Source: Microbacterium candidum
Lineage (GTDB): Bacteria > Actinomycetota > Actinomycetes > Actinomycetales > Microbacteriaceae
DNA length: 64,000 nucleotides
NCBI RefSeq assembly: GCF_030315975.1
Contig: NZ_JASXSZ010000001.1
Span: 558,001 to 622,000 of the forward strand
Reading direction: 5' to 3'
This document shows, piece by piece, positions 34,317 through 42,620 of the stretch. Every line of letters starts with the position of its first letter. The stretch's first letter is position 1. The translations under genes were made by a program, and so were the position numbers. The notes beneath the pieces were generated by a model. The model had not been told where the DNA came from. It did no database searches and saw only the letters and a program-made list of their open reading frames with translations.

Positions 34317-34890
34317 GGCGACCCCGCAGCAGCAGCGGCCTGCATCCGGGGAGGCTGCGTCGCGCCTCGACGCCGACACGTACGACCACATCCTCGAGCC
34401 GCGGTCGGCGTCCCGGCTCCCGCTCGGCGACGGGACGTGGCACCAGCTCGCGCGCGCGTACATGTGGGTGCGGCTCATCTCGCTCGGGGCGCTCTTCATC
34501 GGCGTCGCGGTGGCCGCGTTCCTCATCACCTTGTTCTGGCAGGCGCAGTGGGTGTGGATCCCGGCCGGCATCGTGCTCGTCATCGTCGGCGTTCTCCTCA
34601 TCATCGCGCCGCGACAGGTCCGCGCGTTCGGGTACAAGCTGCGTCAGGACGACCTCGTCTTCCGCCGCGGCATCCTGTGGCAGCGCACGGTCGCGGTGCC
34701 TTACGGGCGGATGCAGCTCGTCGACATCGAGCACGGGCCGCTCGACCGGGCGTTCGACATCGCCCGGCTGAAGCTCGTGACCGCGGCGGCCTCGACCGGC
34801 GTCGAGCTGCCGGGCCTAACCCAGCACGCGGCGGAAGAGCTCCGCGACACCCTCATCGCCGTCTCCGAATCGCGGCGGACCGGACTCTGA
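34267..34890 (+). CDS. Membrane protein with bacterial PH domain (YdbS-like)
   Basis: 207 residues from the ATG at 34267, which overlaps the preceding gene by 50 bases. A Pro/Thr/Gln-rich N-terminus (to about 30) precedes two hydrophobic helices (70-90 and 95-113). The PH-like part follows with the signature RRGILWQRTVAVPYGRMQLV and DIEHGPLDRAFDIARLKLVT. YdbS/YdbT-like pairs occur in many Gram-positive bacteria as envelope proteins of unclear role. The stop overlaps the next start (TGATG). Confidence 0.85.
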   Translation: MSSPEPAIPNPTPTPTEATPQQQRPASGEAASRLDADTYDHILEPRSASRLPLGDGTWHQLARAYMWVRLISLGALFIGVAVAAFLITLFWQAQWVWIPAGIVLVIVGVLLIIAPRQVRAFGYKLRQDDLVFRRGILWQRTVAVPYGRMQLVDIEHGPLDRAFDIARLKLVTAAASTGVELPGLTQHAAEELRDTLIAVSESRRTGL

Positions 34891-36665
34891 TGGCGCTCTT
34901 CCCCGGACAGGCGAGCCACACGCCGCTGAGCGACGGTGAGTGGCACCGGATGCATCCGCTGACGCCGCTGTTCCGTGGTGGATTCGTGCTGGTCGTCGTC
35001 GCCGGTCTCATCATCTCGAACCTGCGCGAACGGCTGATCGCGCTCTTCCTGCCGGTGTTCGCGCCGGAGGTGCCGGTCCAGGAGGTGCCGGGCGACCCGG
35101 TCGACTTCATCCTGAGACACAACCTCGTGCTGTGGGCGCTGCTGATCGTGCTGGTCGTCGTCATCGTGCTGATCGGCCTGTTCCTGCTGTCGTGGCGGTT
35201 CCACACGTTCCGCATCACGGGCGACCACGTCGAGGTCCGTCACGGCGTGCTGTTCCGCAGCCACCGCCGGGCACCGCTCGACCGCGTGCAGGGCGTCAAC
35301 CTCACCCGCCCGATGTTCGCGCGCCTGTGCGGCATGGCGAAGCTCGAGGTCGTCGGTGCGGGCACGGATGCCAACGTCAAGCTCGAGTACCTGTCGACGG
35401 CGAACGCCGAAGCGGTGCGCGCCGACATCCTGCGGCTCGCCTCCGGCCTGCGGCTCGCGAAGAAGGAGGGGGCGGCGCCGGGCCGCACGGGGCTCGTCGA
35501 GAGCGCGACCTCGACGGTCTCCGCGGCGCTGAACGGCATCATCCTCGGCGATGAGGCACCGGTCGCCGAGCCCGCATCCGTCGTCGCGATCCCCATCCTC
35601 CGGCTCGTCTTCTCGCACCTGCTCAGCTGGTCGACGGTCGTCCTGGCCCTGCTCCTCACGTTCATCATCTGGGGCGCGAGCGTCGGTACGCCATGGCTGC
35701 TCGTCAGCTTCATCCCGGCCCTCCTCGGATTCGGCGCGTACTGGCTGCGCCGGATCACGCGGGCGCTGCGGTACTCGATCGCCCCGACGCCCGACGGGGT
35801 GCGCATCACGTTCGGGTTCTTCACCACGATCACCGAGATCCTTCCCCCTGGCCGCGTGCACGCGGTCGAGATCACGCAGCCGCTGCTGTGGCGCCCGGCG
35901 GGATGGTGGCGCGTCACGATCAACCGGCTCTCCGGGCATCGCGCGTCCAGCGACAGCCGCGCCGAAGAGGAGGCGACGCGCGTGCTGCCGGTCGGCACCC
36001 GAGCGGACGTCGAGCGGGTGCTGAGGCTGCTCCTGCCCGGCCTGCCGGCGGACGACTGGTCGCTCATCGTCGCCCACGGCATCCTCGGGGCGGACGACGA
36101 CAACTACACGACGACGCCTCGACGCGCGCGGCTGCTGCATCTGCTGTCGTGGCGGCGCAACGGGTTCCTGCTCTCGCCGGACGCGATCTTCCTCCGCCGC
36201 GGCCGACTGCACCGACGGCTCGCGATCTTCCCTCTCGCGCGCACGCAGAGCGTCGGGCTCTCCCAAGGGCCGATCGCCCGGGCGTTCACCGTCGCCGCCC
36301 TGCACGTCCACACCGTCGCGGGCCGCGTCTCGGGCCGGCTGACCGGGATCGATCGGGATGCCGCGGTGCAGGCGTTCGGGGATGTCGAGCGCGATGGGAT
36401 CGCCGCCGCGTCCGTCGATCGCAGCCATCGTTGGGGCAGCATCGGTCCGGAGGATTCTGCCTTCGGGTCACCTGCGGACTCCCGGGCGTCGTCGGCCGAG
36501 TCTGCGGCGGGTTCGCCGGCGGACTCGGCGGGAGATCCGCCTGCGGGTCCTGCGGGAGATCCGCCGGCGGGTCCTGCGGGTGATTCGCCGGCGGGTCCTG
36601 CTGTCGATTCGCAAGCCGACCGCGCGGGGGACTCGCCGGCCGACTCCGTGGGAGCGACGGCATGA
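34890..36665 (+). CDS. Large membrane protein with multiple PH domains (YdbT-like)
   Basis: 591 residues. Pairs of helices (about 28-50 and 78-98; 235-280) alternate with bPH2 domains. The repeated signature appears as RHGVLFRSHRRAPLDRVQGV, GFFTTITEILPPGRVHAVEI and RRGRLHRRLAIFPLARTQSV, so three PH domains are present. Residues about 523-591 are a low-complexity Gly/Asp/Pro/Ala/Ser tail encoded partly by 24-base tandem repeats. It is translationally coupled to the YdbS-like gene and overlaps the DUF2520 gene by four bases. Confidence 0.85.
   Translation: MALFPGQASHTPLSDGEWHRMHPLTPLFRGGFVLVVVAGLIISNLRERLIALFLPVFAPEVPVQEVPGDPVDFILRHNLVLWALLIVLVVVIVLIGLFLLSWRFHTFRITGDHVEVRHGVLFRSHRRAPLDRVQGVNLTRPMFARLCGMAKLEVVGAGTDANVKLEYLSTANAEAVRADILRLASGLRLAKKEGAAPGRTGLVESATSTVSAALNGIILGDEAPVAEPASVVAIPILRLVFSHLLSWSTVVLALLLTFIIWGASVGTPWLLVSFIPALLGFGAYWLRRITRALRYSIAPTPDGVRITFGFFTTITEILPPGRVHAVEITQPLLWRPAGWWRVTINRLSGHRASSDSRAEEEATRVLPVGTRADVERVLRLLLPGLPADDWSLIVAHGILGADDDNYTTTPRRARLLHLLSWRRNGFLLSPDAIFLRRGRLHRRLAIFPLARTQSVGLSQGPIARAFTVAALHVHTVAGRVSGRLTGIDRDAAVQAFGDVERDGIAAASVDRSHRWGSIGPEDSAFGSPADSRASSAESAAGSPADSAGDPPAGPAGDPPAGPAGDSPAGPAVDSQADRAGDSPADSVGATA
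36528..36599. repeat. 3 x 24-bp in-frame tandem repeat (PH-domain protein tail)
   Basis: Units at 36528, 36552 and 36576 of the type GCGGGAGATCCGCCGGCGGG plus TCCT, encoding AGDPPAGP. A degenerate fourth unit follows. Copy number could change without loss of frame. Confidence 0.85.
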
Positions 36666-37396
36666 GCGGCGACCGCCTGGCCCGCGACGGGCGTCTCGGC
36701 GTCGGCATCATCGGCGCGGGCCGGGTCGGCCCCGTACTGGGTGCCGCTCTCGCCGGCGCCGGGCATGCGATCACCGGTCTGACCAGCGGATCGAACGACG
36801 ACCGCGCCCAGGCTGTCCTGCCTGGAGCGCCCGTGCTCGACGCGCTGGAGATCGCGCGGCGCAGCGAACTCGTGATCGTCGCCGTGCCGCACGATGAACT
36901 TCCCGGGCTCGTCTCCGGCCTCGCCGAACTCGACGCCTGGCAGCCGGGGCAGCTCGTGCTGCACACCGATCCGGCGCACGGGCTCGATGTGCTGGCGCCC
37001 GCCGTCGGGCGCGGAGCGATCCCGTTGGCGGTGCATCCGGCGATCGCGTTCACCGGCACCTCGATGGACCTCAGGATGCTGCGCGATGCGTACGCCGCCG
37101 TTACGGCGCCCGCGCCCGTGCTGCCGATCGCCCAGGCTCTCGCGGTCGAGATGGGCTGCGAACCGGTCGTCGTGGCCGACGCCGACCGGGCCGCGTACGC
37201 GGAGGGGATCGCGACTGCGACGACGTTCTCCAGGTCGATCGTGCGCCAGGCCACCGCCCTGCTGCGGCAGGCCGGAGTGACCAATCCGGGCTCGTATCTC
37301 TCGGTGCTCGTGCACGCCACGGTCGATCTCGCGCTGCGGGATGCGGATCCGGCCTCCGAGGTCGACGACATCCGGCCCGATACGCTCGACGGATGA
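36662..37396 (+). CDS. Rossmann-fold DUF2520 protein (possible ketopantoate reductase)
   Basis: 244 residues. The NAD(P)-binding loop IIGAGRVGPVLGAALAGAGH is at 16-35, followed by the DUF2520 features VHPAIAFTGTSMDL (near 122-135) and ATTFSRSIVRQATALLR (near 185-201). The family is related to pyrroline-5-carboxylate and ketopantoate reductases. It is commonly coded just before panC, and its stop overlaps the panC start here, so a role in making pantoate is a reasonable inference. No classical panE is visible in the window. Confidence 0.83.
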   Translation: MSGDRLARDGRLGVGIIGAGRVGPVLGAALAGAGHAITGLTSGSNDDRAQAVLPGAPVLDALEIARRSELVIVAVPHDELPGLVSGLAELDAWQPGQLVLHTDPAHGLDVLAPAVGRGAIPLAVHPAIAFTGTSMDLRMLRDAYAAVTAPAPVLPIAQALAVEMGCEPVVVADADRAAYAEGIATATTFSRSIVRQATALLRQAGVTNPGSYLSVLVHATVDLALRDADPASEVDDIRPDTLDG

Positions 37397-38379
37397 TCAC
37401 GACCGTCGACGCGCTGCGCGCCCGGCTCGACAGCATCCGCTCCGCTCGACCTGATCCCGCGTCGCCAGCCGATCCTGCGTCGGTCTCGGATCCTGCGACG
37501 CTCGCCGATCCCGCATCCGCGTCGCTCGCCGATCCGGCATCTGCGTCGCTCGCCGACCCGGCGTCTGCCGCCGCCTCGCGCGGCGCAGGCAGGGTCCCGC
37601 GCATCGCGCACATCTCGACGCTCGGCGCGCTGCACGAGGGGCACGTCGACCTCGTGCACCGCGCGAAGGAGATCGCGGACGTCGTCGTGGTGACGGTGTT
37701 CGTGAACCCGCTGCGGTTCCGCGGCGACGCCGAGTTCGACGCGTATCCGCGGAGTCTCGAGGAGGACGAGCGGCTGCTCGAGTCGCTCGGCGTCGACATC
37801 GTCTTCGCCCCGGATGCCGCTGAACTCCTGCCACACGGACGGGACACGACGAAGGTGTCGGCGGGAGACCGGGGCCTCCGGTACGAAGGCAGCCGCAGGG
37901 CGACGTACTTCGATGCGATCCTCACGGTGGAGGCGATCCTCCTCAACATCGTCCGGCCGGATGTCGCGGTCTACGGCGAGCGCGACCGTCAGCGCGTGTT
38001 CCTCGTGCGACGGATGGTGCAGGACCTGTTCCTCGACGTCGAGATCGAGGCGGTCCCGACCGTCCGCTCCGACGACGGCGTGCCCGTGTCTAAGCGGCTC
38101 GGCATCCTGGAGGATGCGGATCGTGCGGCTGCCGCGAAGCTGACGTCGGCCCTCGACGATGCCGCCGCCAACGCCGACCGCGGCGTCGACGCATGCATCG
38201 CCGCCGCGCAGTCCGCCCTCATGGGGGACCCGCGTATCCGGCTCGAATACCTCAGCGTCGTGGATCCCGACAGCTTCCAGTCCGCGGACGAGAACCGCAC
38301 GGGGCCCGCCCTTGTCCTCATCGCGGGGACCATCGGCGGCCGCCGCTTCGTCGACAGCACCGAGGTCGTCCTCGGCTGA
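37393..38379 (+). CDS. panC: Pantothenate synthetase homologue, divergent
   Basis: 328 residues. The fold and several motifs are clear: ISTLGALHEGH (74-84, His81 and His84), VTVFVNPLRFRGDAEFDAYP (100-119), VRPDVAVYGERD (187-198) and VPTVRSDDGV. PanC normally joins pantoate and beta-alanine using ATP. Compared with the Mycobacterium tuberculosis enzyme as I recall it, Gln72 is replaced by Arg108, Lys160 by Arg197 and Gln164 by Arg201, and SSRN reads SKRL. Residues about 21-62 are an inserted DPASASLA-type repeat. The context supports a pantothenate role, but activity is uncertain. Confidence 0.8.
   Translation: MITTVDALRARLDSIRSARPDPASPADPASVSDPATLADPASASLADPASASLADPASAAASRGAGRVPRIAHISTLGALHEGHVDLVHRAKEIADVVVVTVFVNPLRFRGDAEFDAYPRSLEEDERLLESLGVDIVFAPDAAELLPHGRDTTKVSAGDRGLRYEGSRRATYFDAILTVEAILLNIVRPDVAVYGERDRQRVFLVRRMVQDLFLDVEIEAVPTVRSDDGVPVSKRLGILEDADRAAAAKLTSALDDAAANADRGVDACIAAAQSALMGDPRIRLEYLSVVDPDSFQSADENRTGPALVLIAGTIGGRRFVDSTEVVLG
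37501..37572. repeat. 3 x 24-bp in-frame tandem repeat (PanC N-terminus)
   Basis: Units at 37501, 37525 and 37549 of the type CTCGCCGATCCGGCATCTGC plus GTCG encode LADPASAS. Degenerate copies extend back to about 37453. The array lies before the catalytic core. Confidence 0.85.
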
Positions 38380-38472
38380 CCGAGGCGCCTGCCCGCCGCC
38401 GGCCGCCTGCCGGCCGCCGCAGGCCGACCAGGCCAGACGGGCCGGCCCCAGGAAGCCCGCATCCCGCGCCGA

Positions 38473-38478
38473 TAAACT
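38473..38478 (+). promoter_or_regulatory. -10 box of lysS
   Basis: TAAACT in the 123-base gap between panC and lysS. A leader of about 18-20 bases with a GAGGAG ribosome site precedes the ATG, unlike the leaderless cases elsewhere. Confidence 0.4.
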
Positions 38479-38502
38479 GGACGGCGAATCCCGAGGAGCC
38501 TG

Positions 38503-40029
38503 ATGACCGACACGACTGCGCCTGCCGACGCGCCCGCCGAGCCGACCGAAGAAGACGTTATCGAGCAGAAGGCCGTCCGCATGGCCAAGCGCGAGCGTCT
38601 GATCGCCGAGCGGGTGGATGCTGCCGGCGGCGCGTATCCCGTCAGCCTCGGCGTCACCGACACCATCCCCGCGCTGCGCGAGCGGTTCGCAGACCTCGAG
38701 GCCGGCGCGGAGACCGGCGTCACGGCGGCGGTCGCGGGCCGTGTCGTCTTCAGCCGCAACACCGGCAAGCTCTGCTTCGCGTCGCTGCAGTCGGGCGACG
38801 GGCAGCGCATCCAGGCGATGGTGTCACTCGCGGCCGTCGGTGAGGAGTCCCTCCAGGCGTGGAAGGACCTCGTCGACCTCGGCGACCACGTGTTCGTCTC
38901 CGGCGAGGTGATCTCGAGCCGTCGCGGCGAGCTGTCGATCATGGTGTCCGATTGGGCGATCGCGTCGAAGGCCCTCCTTCCGCTTCCGAACATGTACACC
39001 GAGCTCAGCGAGGAGGGCCGCGTCCGCAGCCGCTTCCTCGATCTGATCGTGCGCGACCAGGCGCGCCAGACGGTGCGCGCCCGCGCGAAGGTCAACGCGA
39101 GCCTTCGCCGCACGTTCGACGACCACGACTTCGTCGAGGTCGAGACGCCCATGCTGCAGACGCAGCCGGGCGGGGCATCCGCTCGACCCTTCATCACGCA
39201 CTCCAATGCCTTCGACACCGAGCTGTTCATGCGCATCGCGCCCGAGCTCTTCCTCAAGCGCGCCGTCGTCGGGGGCATCGACCGCGTGTTCGAGATCAAC
39301 CGCAACTTCCGCAACGAGGGCGCCGACTCGACGCACAGCCCGGAGTTCGCGATGCTCGAGGCCTACCAGGCATACAGCGACTACAACGGCATCGCCGACC
39401 TCACGCAGGAGCTCGTGCAGAACGCGGCGGTCGCCGTCGCCGGGTCCACCACAGTGACGTGGGCCGACGGCACGGTCTACGACCTCGGCGGCGAGTGGGC
39501 TCGCATCTCGATGTACGGCTCGCTCTCCGAGGCGGCCGGCGTCGAGGTCACGCCGCAGACCCCTGTCGCCGAGCTCGCGGCGCTCGGTGCCGCGAACGGC
39601 GTCGACGAGCCCCCGCACCCCACCCACGGCAAGTGGGTCGAGGAGCTATGGGAGCACTTCGTGAAGGGCGGGCTCACCCGGCCGACCTTCGTGATGGACT
39701 TCCCTGTCGACACGAGCCCCCTCGTACGCGACCACCGCTCGATCCCGGGTGTCGTGGAGAAGTGGGACCTGTACGTGCGCGGCTTCGAGCTCGCGACCGG
39801 GTACTCGGAGCTCGTCGATCCCGTCATCCAGCGCGAGCGCTTCGTCGAGCAGGCCAAGCTCGCTGCGCGCGGCGACGACGAGGCGATGCGCATCGACGAC
39901 GAATTCCTGCGTGCGCTCGAGCACGGTATGCCGCCGTCGGGCGGCATGGGCATGGGCATCGACCGTCTCATGATGGCGATCACCGGGCTCGGCATCCGTG
40001 AGACCATCCTCTTCCCGCTGGTCAAGTAG
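38503..40029 (+). CDS. lysS: Lysyl-tRNA synthetase, class II
   Basis: 508 residues. The anticodon-binding OB domain lies at about 75-185. Class II motif 1 (FVEVETPMLQ), motif 2 (RVFEINRNFRNEGADSTHSP) and motif 3 (GGMGMGIDRLMM) are complete. It charges tRNA-Lys. The N-terminal 25 residues are an Ala/Pro/Glu-rich tail. The last eight bases overlap the end of the convergent DUF4192 gene. Confidence 0.97.
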   Translation: MTDTTAPADAPAEPTEEDVIEQKAVRMAKRERLIAERVDAAGGAYPVSLGVTDTIPALRERFADLEAGAETGVTAAVAGRVVFSRNTGKLCFASLQSGDGQRIQAMVSLAAVGEESLQAWKDLVDLGDHVFVSGEVISSRRGELSIMVSDWAIASKALLPLPNMYTELSEEGRVRSRFLDLIVRDQARQTVRARAKVNASLRRTFDDHDFVEVETPMLQTQPGGASARPFITHSNAFDTELFMRIAPELFLKRAVVGGIDRVFEINRNFRNEGADSTHSPEFAMLEAYQAYSDYNGIADLTQELVQNAAVAVAGSTTVTWADGTVYDLGGEWARISMYGSLSEAAGVEVTPQTPVAELAALGAANGVDEPPHPTHGKWVEELWEHFVKGGLTRPTFVMDFPVDTSPLVRDHRSIPGVVEKWDLYVRGFELATGYSELVDPVIQRERFVEQAKLAARGDDEAMRIDDEFLRALEHGMPPSGGMGMGIDRLMMAITGLGIRETILFPLVK

Positions 40030-41167
40030 CGCTCGCGAGCGCCGGCCGGGTGGGGCGCTGGAACGCCCAGTCGGGCAGGTGGCTGCCCATCACGAAGGCG
40101 AGCACGATCTCGCTGAGTCCGTGCTCGGGCTCGATCTCGAGCGCCTGCCTGCTGTAGACCTCGGCGTGCGTCGATCTGCCGAGCGCCCACGACAGCCACG
40201 CGCACACGGCGAGCGGGCCGGGCTTCGCCGCCTCCGGGGCCACAGCAGCCAGCCGACGACAGAGCTCGAGCGCGGCTCGCAGTCGGTCGGGCGACGGTTG
40301 CGCTCCCTCGCCCCACATCCGGCACGCCAGTTCGTCGGGGAACCCATCGCCCTCTTCCCACCGCAGTTGCGCGTCGAGGGCGGCGTCGCCGGCGGCGAGA
40401 TCATCGCACCACTGCGCGAGCGCGACATCCCGCAAGGCCGGACGGGCGAGGCAGTAGATCATGCTCGCGGCGTCGAACGGGTCGAGGGATGCGGGATGCC
40501 AGTCGAGCGCGGTCTCGAACAGGAGCGGCAGGTCGTTGAGTGCGCACAGCGCCGACAGCGCCGCGGGATCGATGCGGGCATCCGTCTCGGCGGTCTGCTC
40601 CGTCACGAGCAGGACCGCATGGGTGAGACTGTCGACAGCGCGCGCGACCTGCTCACGTTCGGTCGGCTCGGATGCCGGCAGCTCCGCGCCAGCGGCCTGA
40701 TCGCGATCGAGCCGGCCGACGCCGAGGTCTCGCGAGCCGGGCAGCAGCTCGAGCGGACGACCGTCGTCGGGGCAGTCCGGGTCGACGTACGACCCCCATG
40801 CATCGACGGCGACGCACAGCGCGTCCGTCAGGGTGAGGCCGCACGCGTCGGCCTTCGCGAGAAGCGATGCGGCGAGGGCGGCCTGCGGCGGCTCGCCGAT
40901 CGACCCGTACGGGGCATCGGTGTAGACGACGACCGCGAACGCGTCGGCCTGGGCCACCCGGCACACCATGCCGATGATCGTGGCCGCGATGCGGTCGACC
41001 GCATCGGCGGGCTCATCTGATGCGGGCAGGTCGAACCGCATCCCGCCGATGCTCCTGCCGCGCTCGAACGGGATGAGCACGAGACTCTCGCTCGGGGTGA
41101 AGCCGAGCATCGAGGGAACGAGGGACAGGAAGTGTGCGGCGCCCTTGGCGCGGACGATCGTGGTCAT
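40022..41167 (-). CDS. DUF4192 protein
   Basis: 381 residues, soluble. The start IVRAKGAAHFLSLVPSMLGF followed by PSESLVLIPF is the DUF4192 signature, found across actinobacteria without known function. The C-terminal third, with GPLAVCAWLSWALGRSTHAE and ALEIEPEHGLSEIV, is also typical. No catalytic motif can be assigned. The ATG at 41167 follows a CAGGCT box by six bases. Confidence 0.88.
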   Translation of the reverse strand: MTTIVRAKGAAHFLSLVPSMLGFTPSESLVLIPFERGRSIGGMRFDLPASDEPADAVDRIAATIIGMVCRVAQADAFAVVVYTDAPYGSIGEPPQAALAASLLAKADACGLTLTDALCVAVDAWGSYVDPDCPDDGRPLELLPGSRDLGVGRLDRDQAAGAELPASEPTEREQVARAVDSLTHAVLLVTEQTAETDARIDPAALSALCALNDLPLLFETALDWHPASLDPFDAASMIYCLARPALRDVALAQWCDDLAAGDAALDAQLRWEEGDGFPDELACRMWGEGAQPSPDRLRAALELCRRLAAVAPEAAKPGPLAVCAWLSWALGRSTHAEVYSRQALEIEPEHGLSEIVLAFVMGSHLPDWAFQRPTRPALASAT

Positions 41168-41173
41168 ACGTCG

Positions 41174-41179
41174 AGCCTG
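41174..41179 (-). promoter_or_regulatory. Possible -10 box of the DUF4192 gene
   Basis: CAGGCT on the minus strand, six bases before the ATG; one base off the TAGGCT seen before mdh and kynA. Confidence 0.3.
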
Positions 41180-41299
41180 AGACGGCGGGTGTCACGCGAA
41201 CGGGTGGATCATCCGGCGGGGGAGAGGCTGTGCCGACGCCGGGGGTGGGGAGGATTCCTCGACGGCCGGCTGCCCGCGGGGCCGGTCAGAGAGACGGCG

Positions 41300-41305
41300 T
41301 ACGAT
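41300..41305 (+). promoter_or_regulatory. -10 box of the small membrane protein gene (leaderless)
   Basis: TACGAT, six bases before the ATG at 41312. It selects this ATG over an out-of-frame ATG at 41304. Confidence 0.45.
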
Positions 41306-41311
41306 GGACGC

Positions 41312-41494
41312 ATGGATTACTGGTCAGCCGCGGTGTGGTCGATCGCCCCGACCCTGATCGTGTGCGCCCTGTTCTTCTTCATCCTGCGTGCCGTGGTCCG
41401 CGCCGATCGCACCGAGCGCAAGGTCCACGCGAAGATCGAGGCGGAGGAGCGCGCGAAGCGCGGGCTGCCGCCCGTCGCCGGCTCCGGCCGCTGA
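41312..41494 (+). CDS. Single-pass small membrane protein
   Basis: 60 residues. One helix (about 6-28, VWSIAPTLIVCALFFFILRAV) is followed by a strongly charged amphipathic tail (RADRTERKVHAKIEAEERAK). The layout suggests a membrane-bound scaffold or interaction partner. Similar short proteins are frequent in Microbacteriaceae, where no function is known to me. Confidence 0.72.
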   Translation: MDYWSAAVWSIAPTLIVCALFFFILRAVVRADRTERKVHAKIEAEERAKRGLPPVAGSGR

Positions 41495-41518
41495 CGCGCG
41501 CGGCGCCGAGAAGGCGCC

Positions 41519-42526
41519 TCAATCCGGCAGCGTCACCGCGGGGGCCCGCACGACGAGGCTCATCGAGCTTCCGTTTCGCGTCCGCCACGCCCGAAGCGGT
41601 GCGAACAGCACGCGATGCGCGAGTGCATCCACTGCCTGGGACATCGCCCGCCCCGGCGCGCCCGACCGGAGACTCGCTTTCGCAGCCTCTGACTTCGTCA
41701 TCGCCTTGTCCCTTTGGAGTGCCCGCCAAGCGTCGCGCAGCGCCCCTCGCTGCTCACGTGAGTTCATCGGATCGTAGTAGGTGTTCGCCCACACCGCCCG
41801 TGTCTCGCGCACATTCAACGGGGTGTTCCCGGATGCGTTCGCACCGTGCCTGCGGTAACCGACCTTGATCTCATCGAGGGGGATGAGCGGCCCGAGCCGC
41901 GCGAGCCGGACGAGCGCATCCCAGTCGTCCGCCACCCGATAAGACGGATCGAAGCCGCCGATCTCGAGGAGGGCCGCCTTTCGGATGAGGATTCCGCTCG
42001 GCGGGTAGATCGGATTCGAGACGAAGAGCTCGCAGAATGTCGCTGGGCTATCCGGTGCGATCGCGCGCAGGGCGCCTTCCACAGCCGTCCGCCTCGTGCG
42101 CATGCCGCCTGCGAACGCCCCCGGATGCAGTGGCCGCCCGTCGGCATCGATGAAATCGGCGATCGCATAAGCGGCCACCGCCTCGGGATGCGTCGACAGC
42201 AGGACGAACAGGGTCTCGATGAGATCGGGGGCGATGATGTCGTCCTGGTCGAGGAAAAGGACGTAGCTGCTCGCCGCATCGACCAGTGACAGTCCGGCAT
42301 TGCGGGTATCGGCGATACCGGACCACCGCTTGGCCGCGACCGAAACGCGGGGGTCACGCCGCAGCGGCCGCACGCGGTCGAGACCGTCGTCCGTCGAACC
42401 GTCGTCGACGATCAGCACCTCGATGTCCGGATGAGTCTGGCCGAGAACGCACGAGATCGTCTCCACGATGAAGCCCGCTCCATTGTGGAGAGGGACGATC
42501 ACGGAGACGGAGGGCGCGTCGCTCAC
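41519..42526 (-). CDS. Glycosyltransferase family 2
   Basis: 335 residues from the GTG at 42526 (MSDAPSVSVIVPLHNG); a longer open frame overlaps the divergent cls gene and is rejected. VSVIVPLHNGAGFI, the LIVDDGSTDD metal-site strand and VLFLDQDDIIAPD are the GT2 hallmarks. Residues about 185-225 (GFDPSYRVADDWDALVRLA) form the acceptor side. A TACTCT box lies seven bases before the start. The gene is near the polysaccharide locus and may contribute to it. Confidence 0.88.
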   Translation of the reverse strand: MSDAPSVSVIVPLHNGAGFIVETISCVLGQTHPDIEVLIVDDGSTDDGLDRVRPLRRDPRVSVAAKRWSGIADTRNAGLSLVDAASSYVLFLDQDDIIAPDLIETLFVLLSTHPEAVAAYAIADFIDADGRPLHPGAFAGGMRTRRTAVEGALRAIAPDSPATFCELFVSNPIYPPSGILIRKAALLEIGGFDPSYRVADDWDALVRLARLGPLIPLDEIKVGYRRHGANASGNTPLNVRETRAVWANTYYDPMNSREQRGALRDAWRALQRDKAMTKSEAAKASLRSGAPGRAMSQAVDALAHRVLFAPLRAWRTRNGSSMSLVVRAPAVTLPD

Positions 42527-42620
42527 GGCACCGAGAGTATCGCGCGGGTCGACCCGGGCCAGAGCCATCCGTGTCGGATACCCCCCAGTACAGTGGAGGC
42601 ACTGTCCACGGGAGGCGCGG

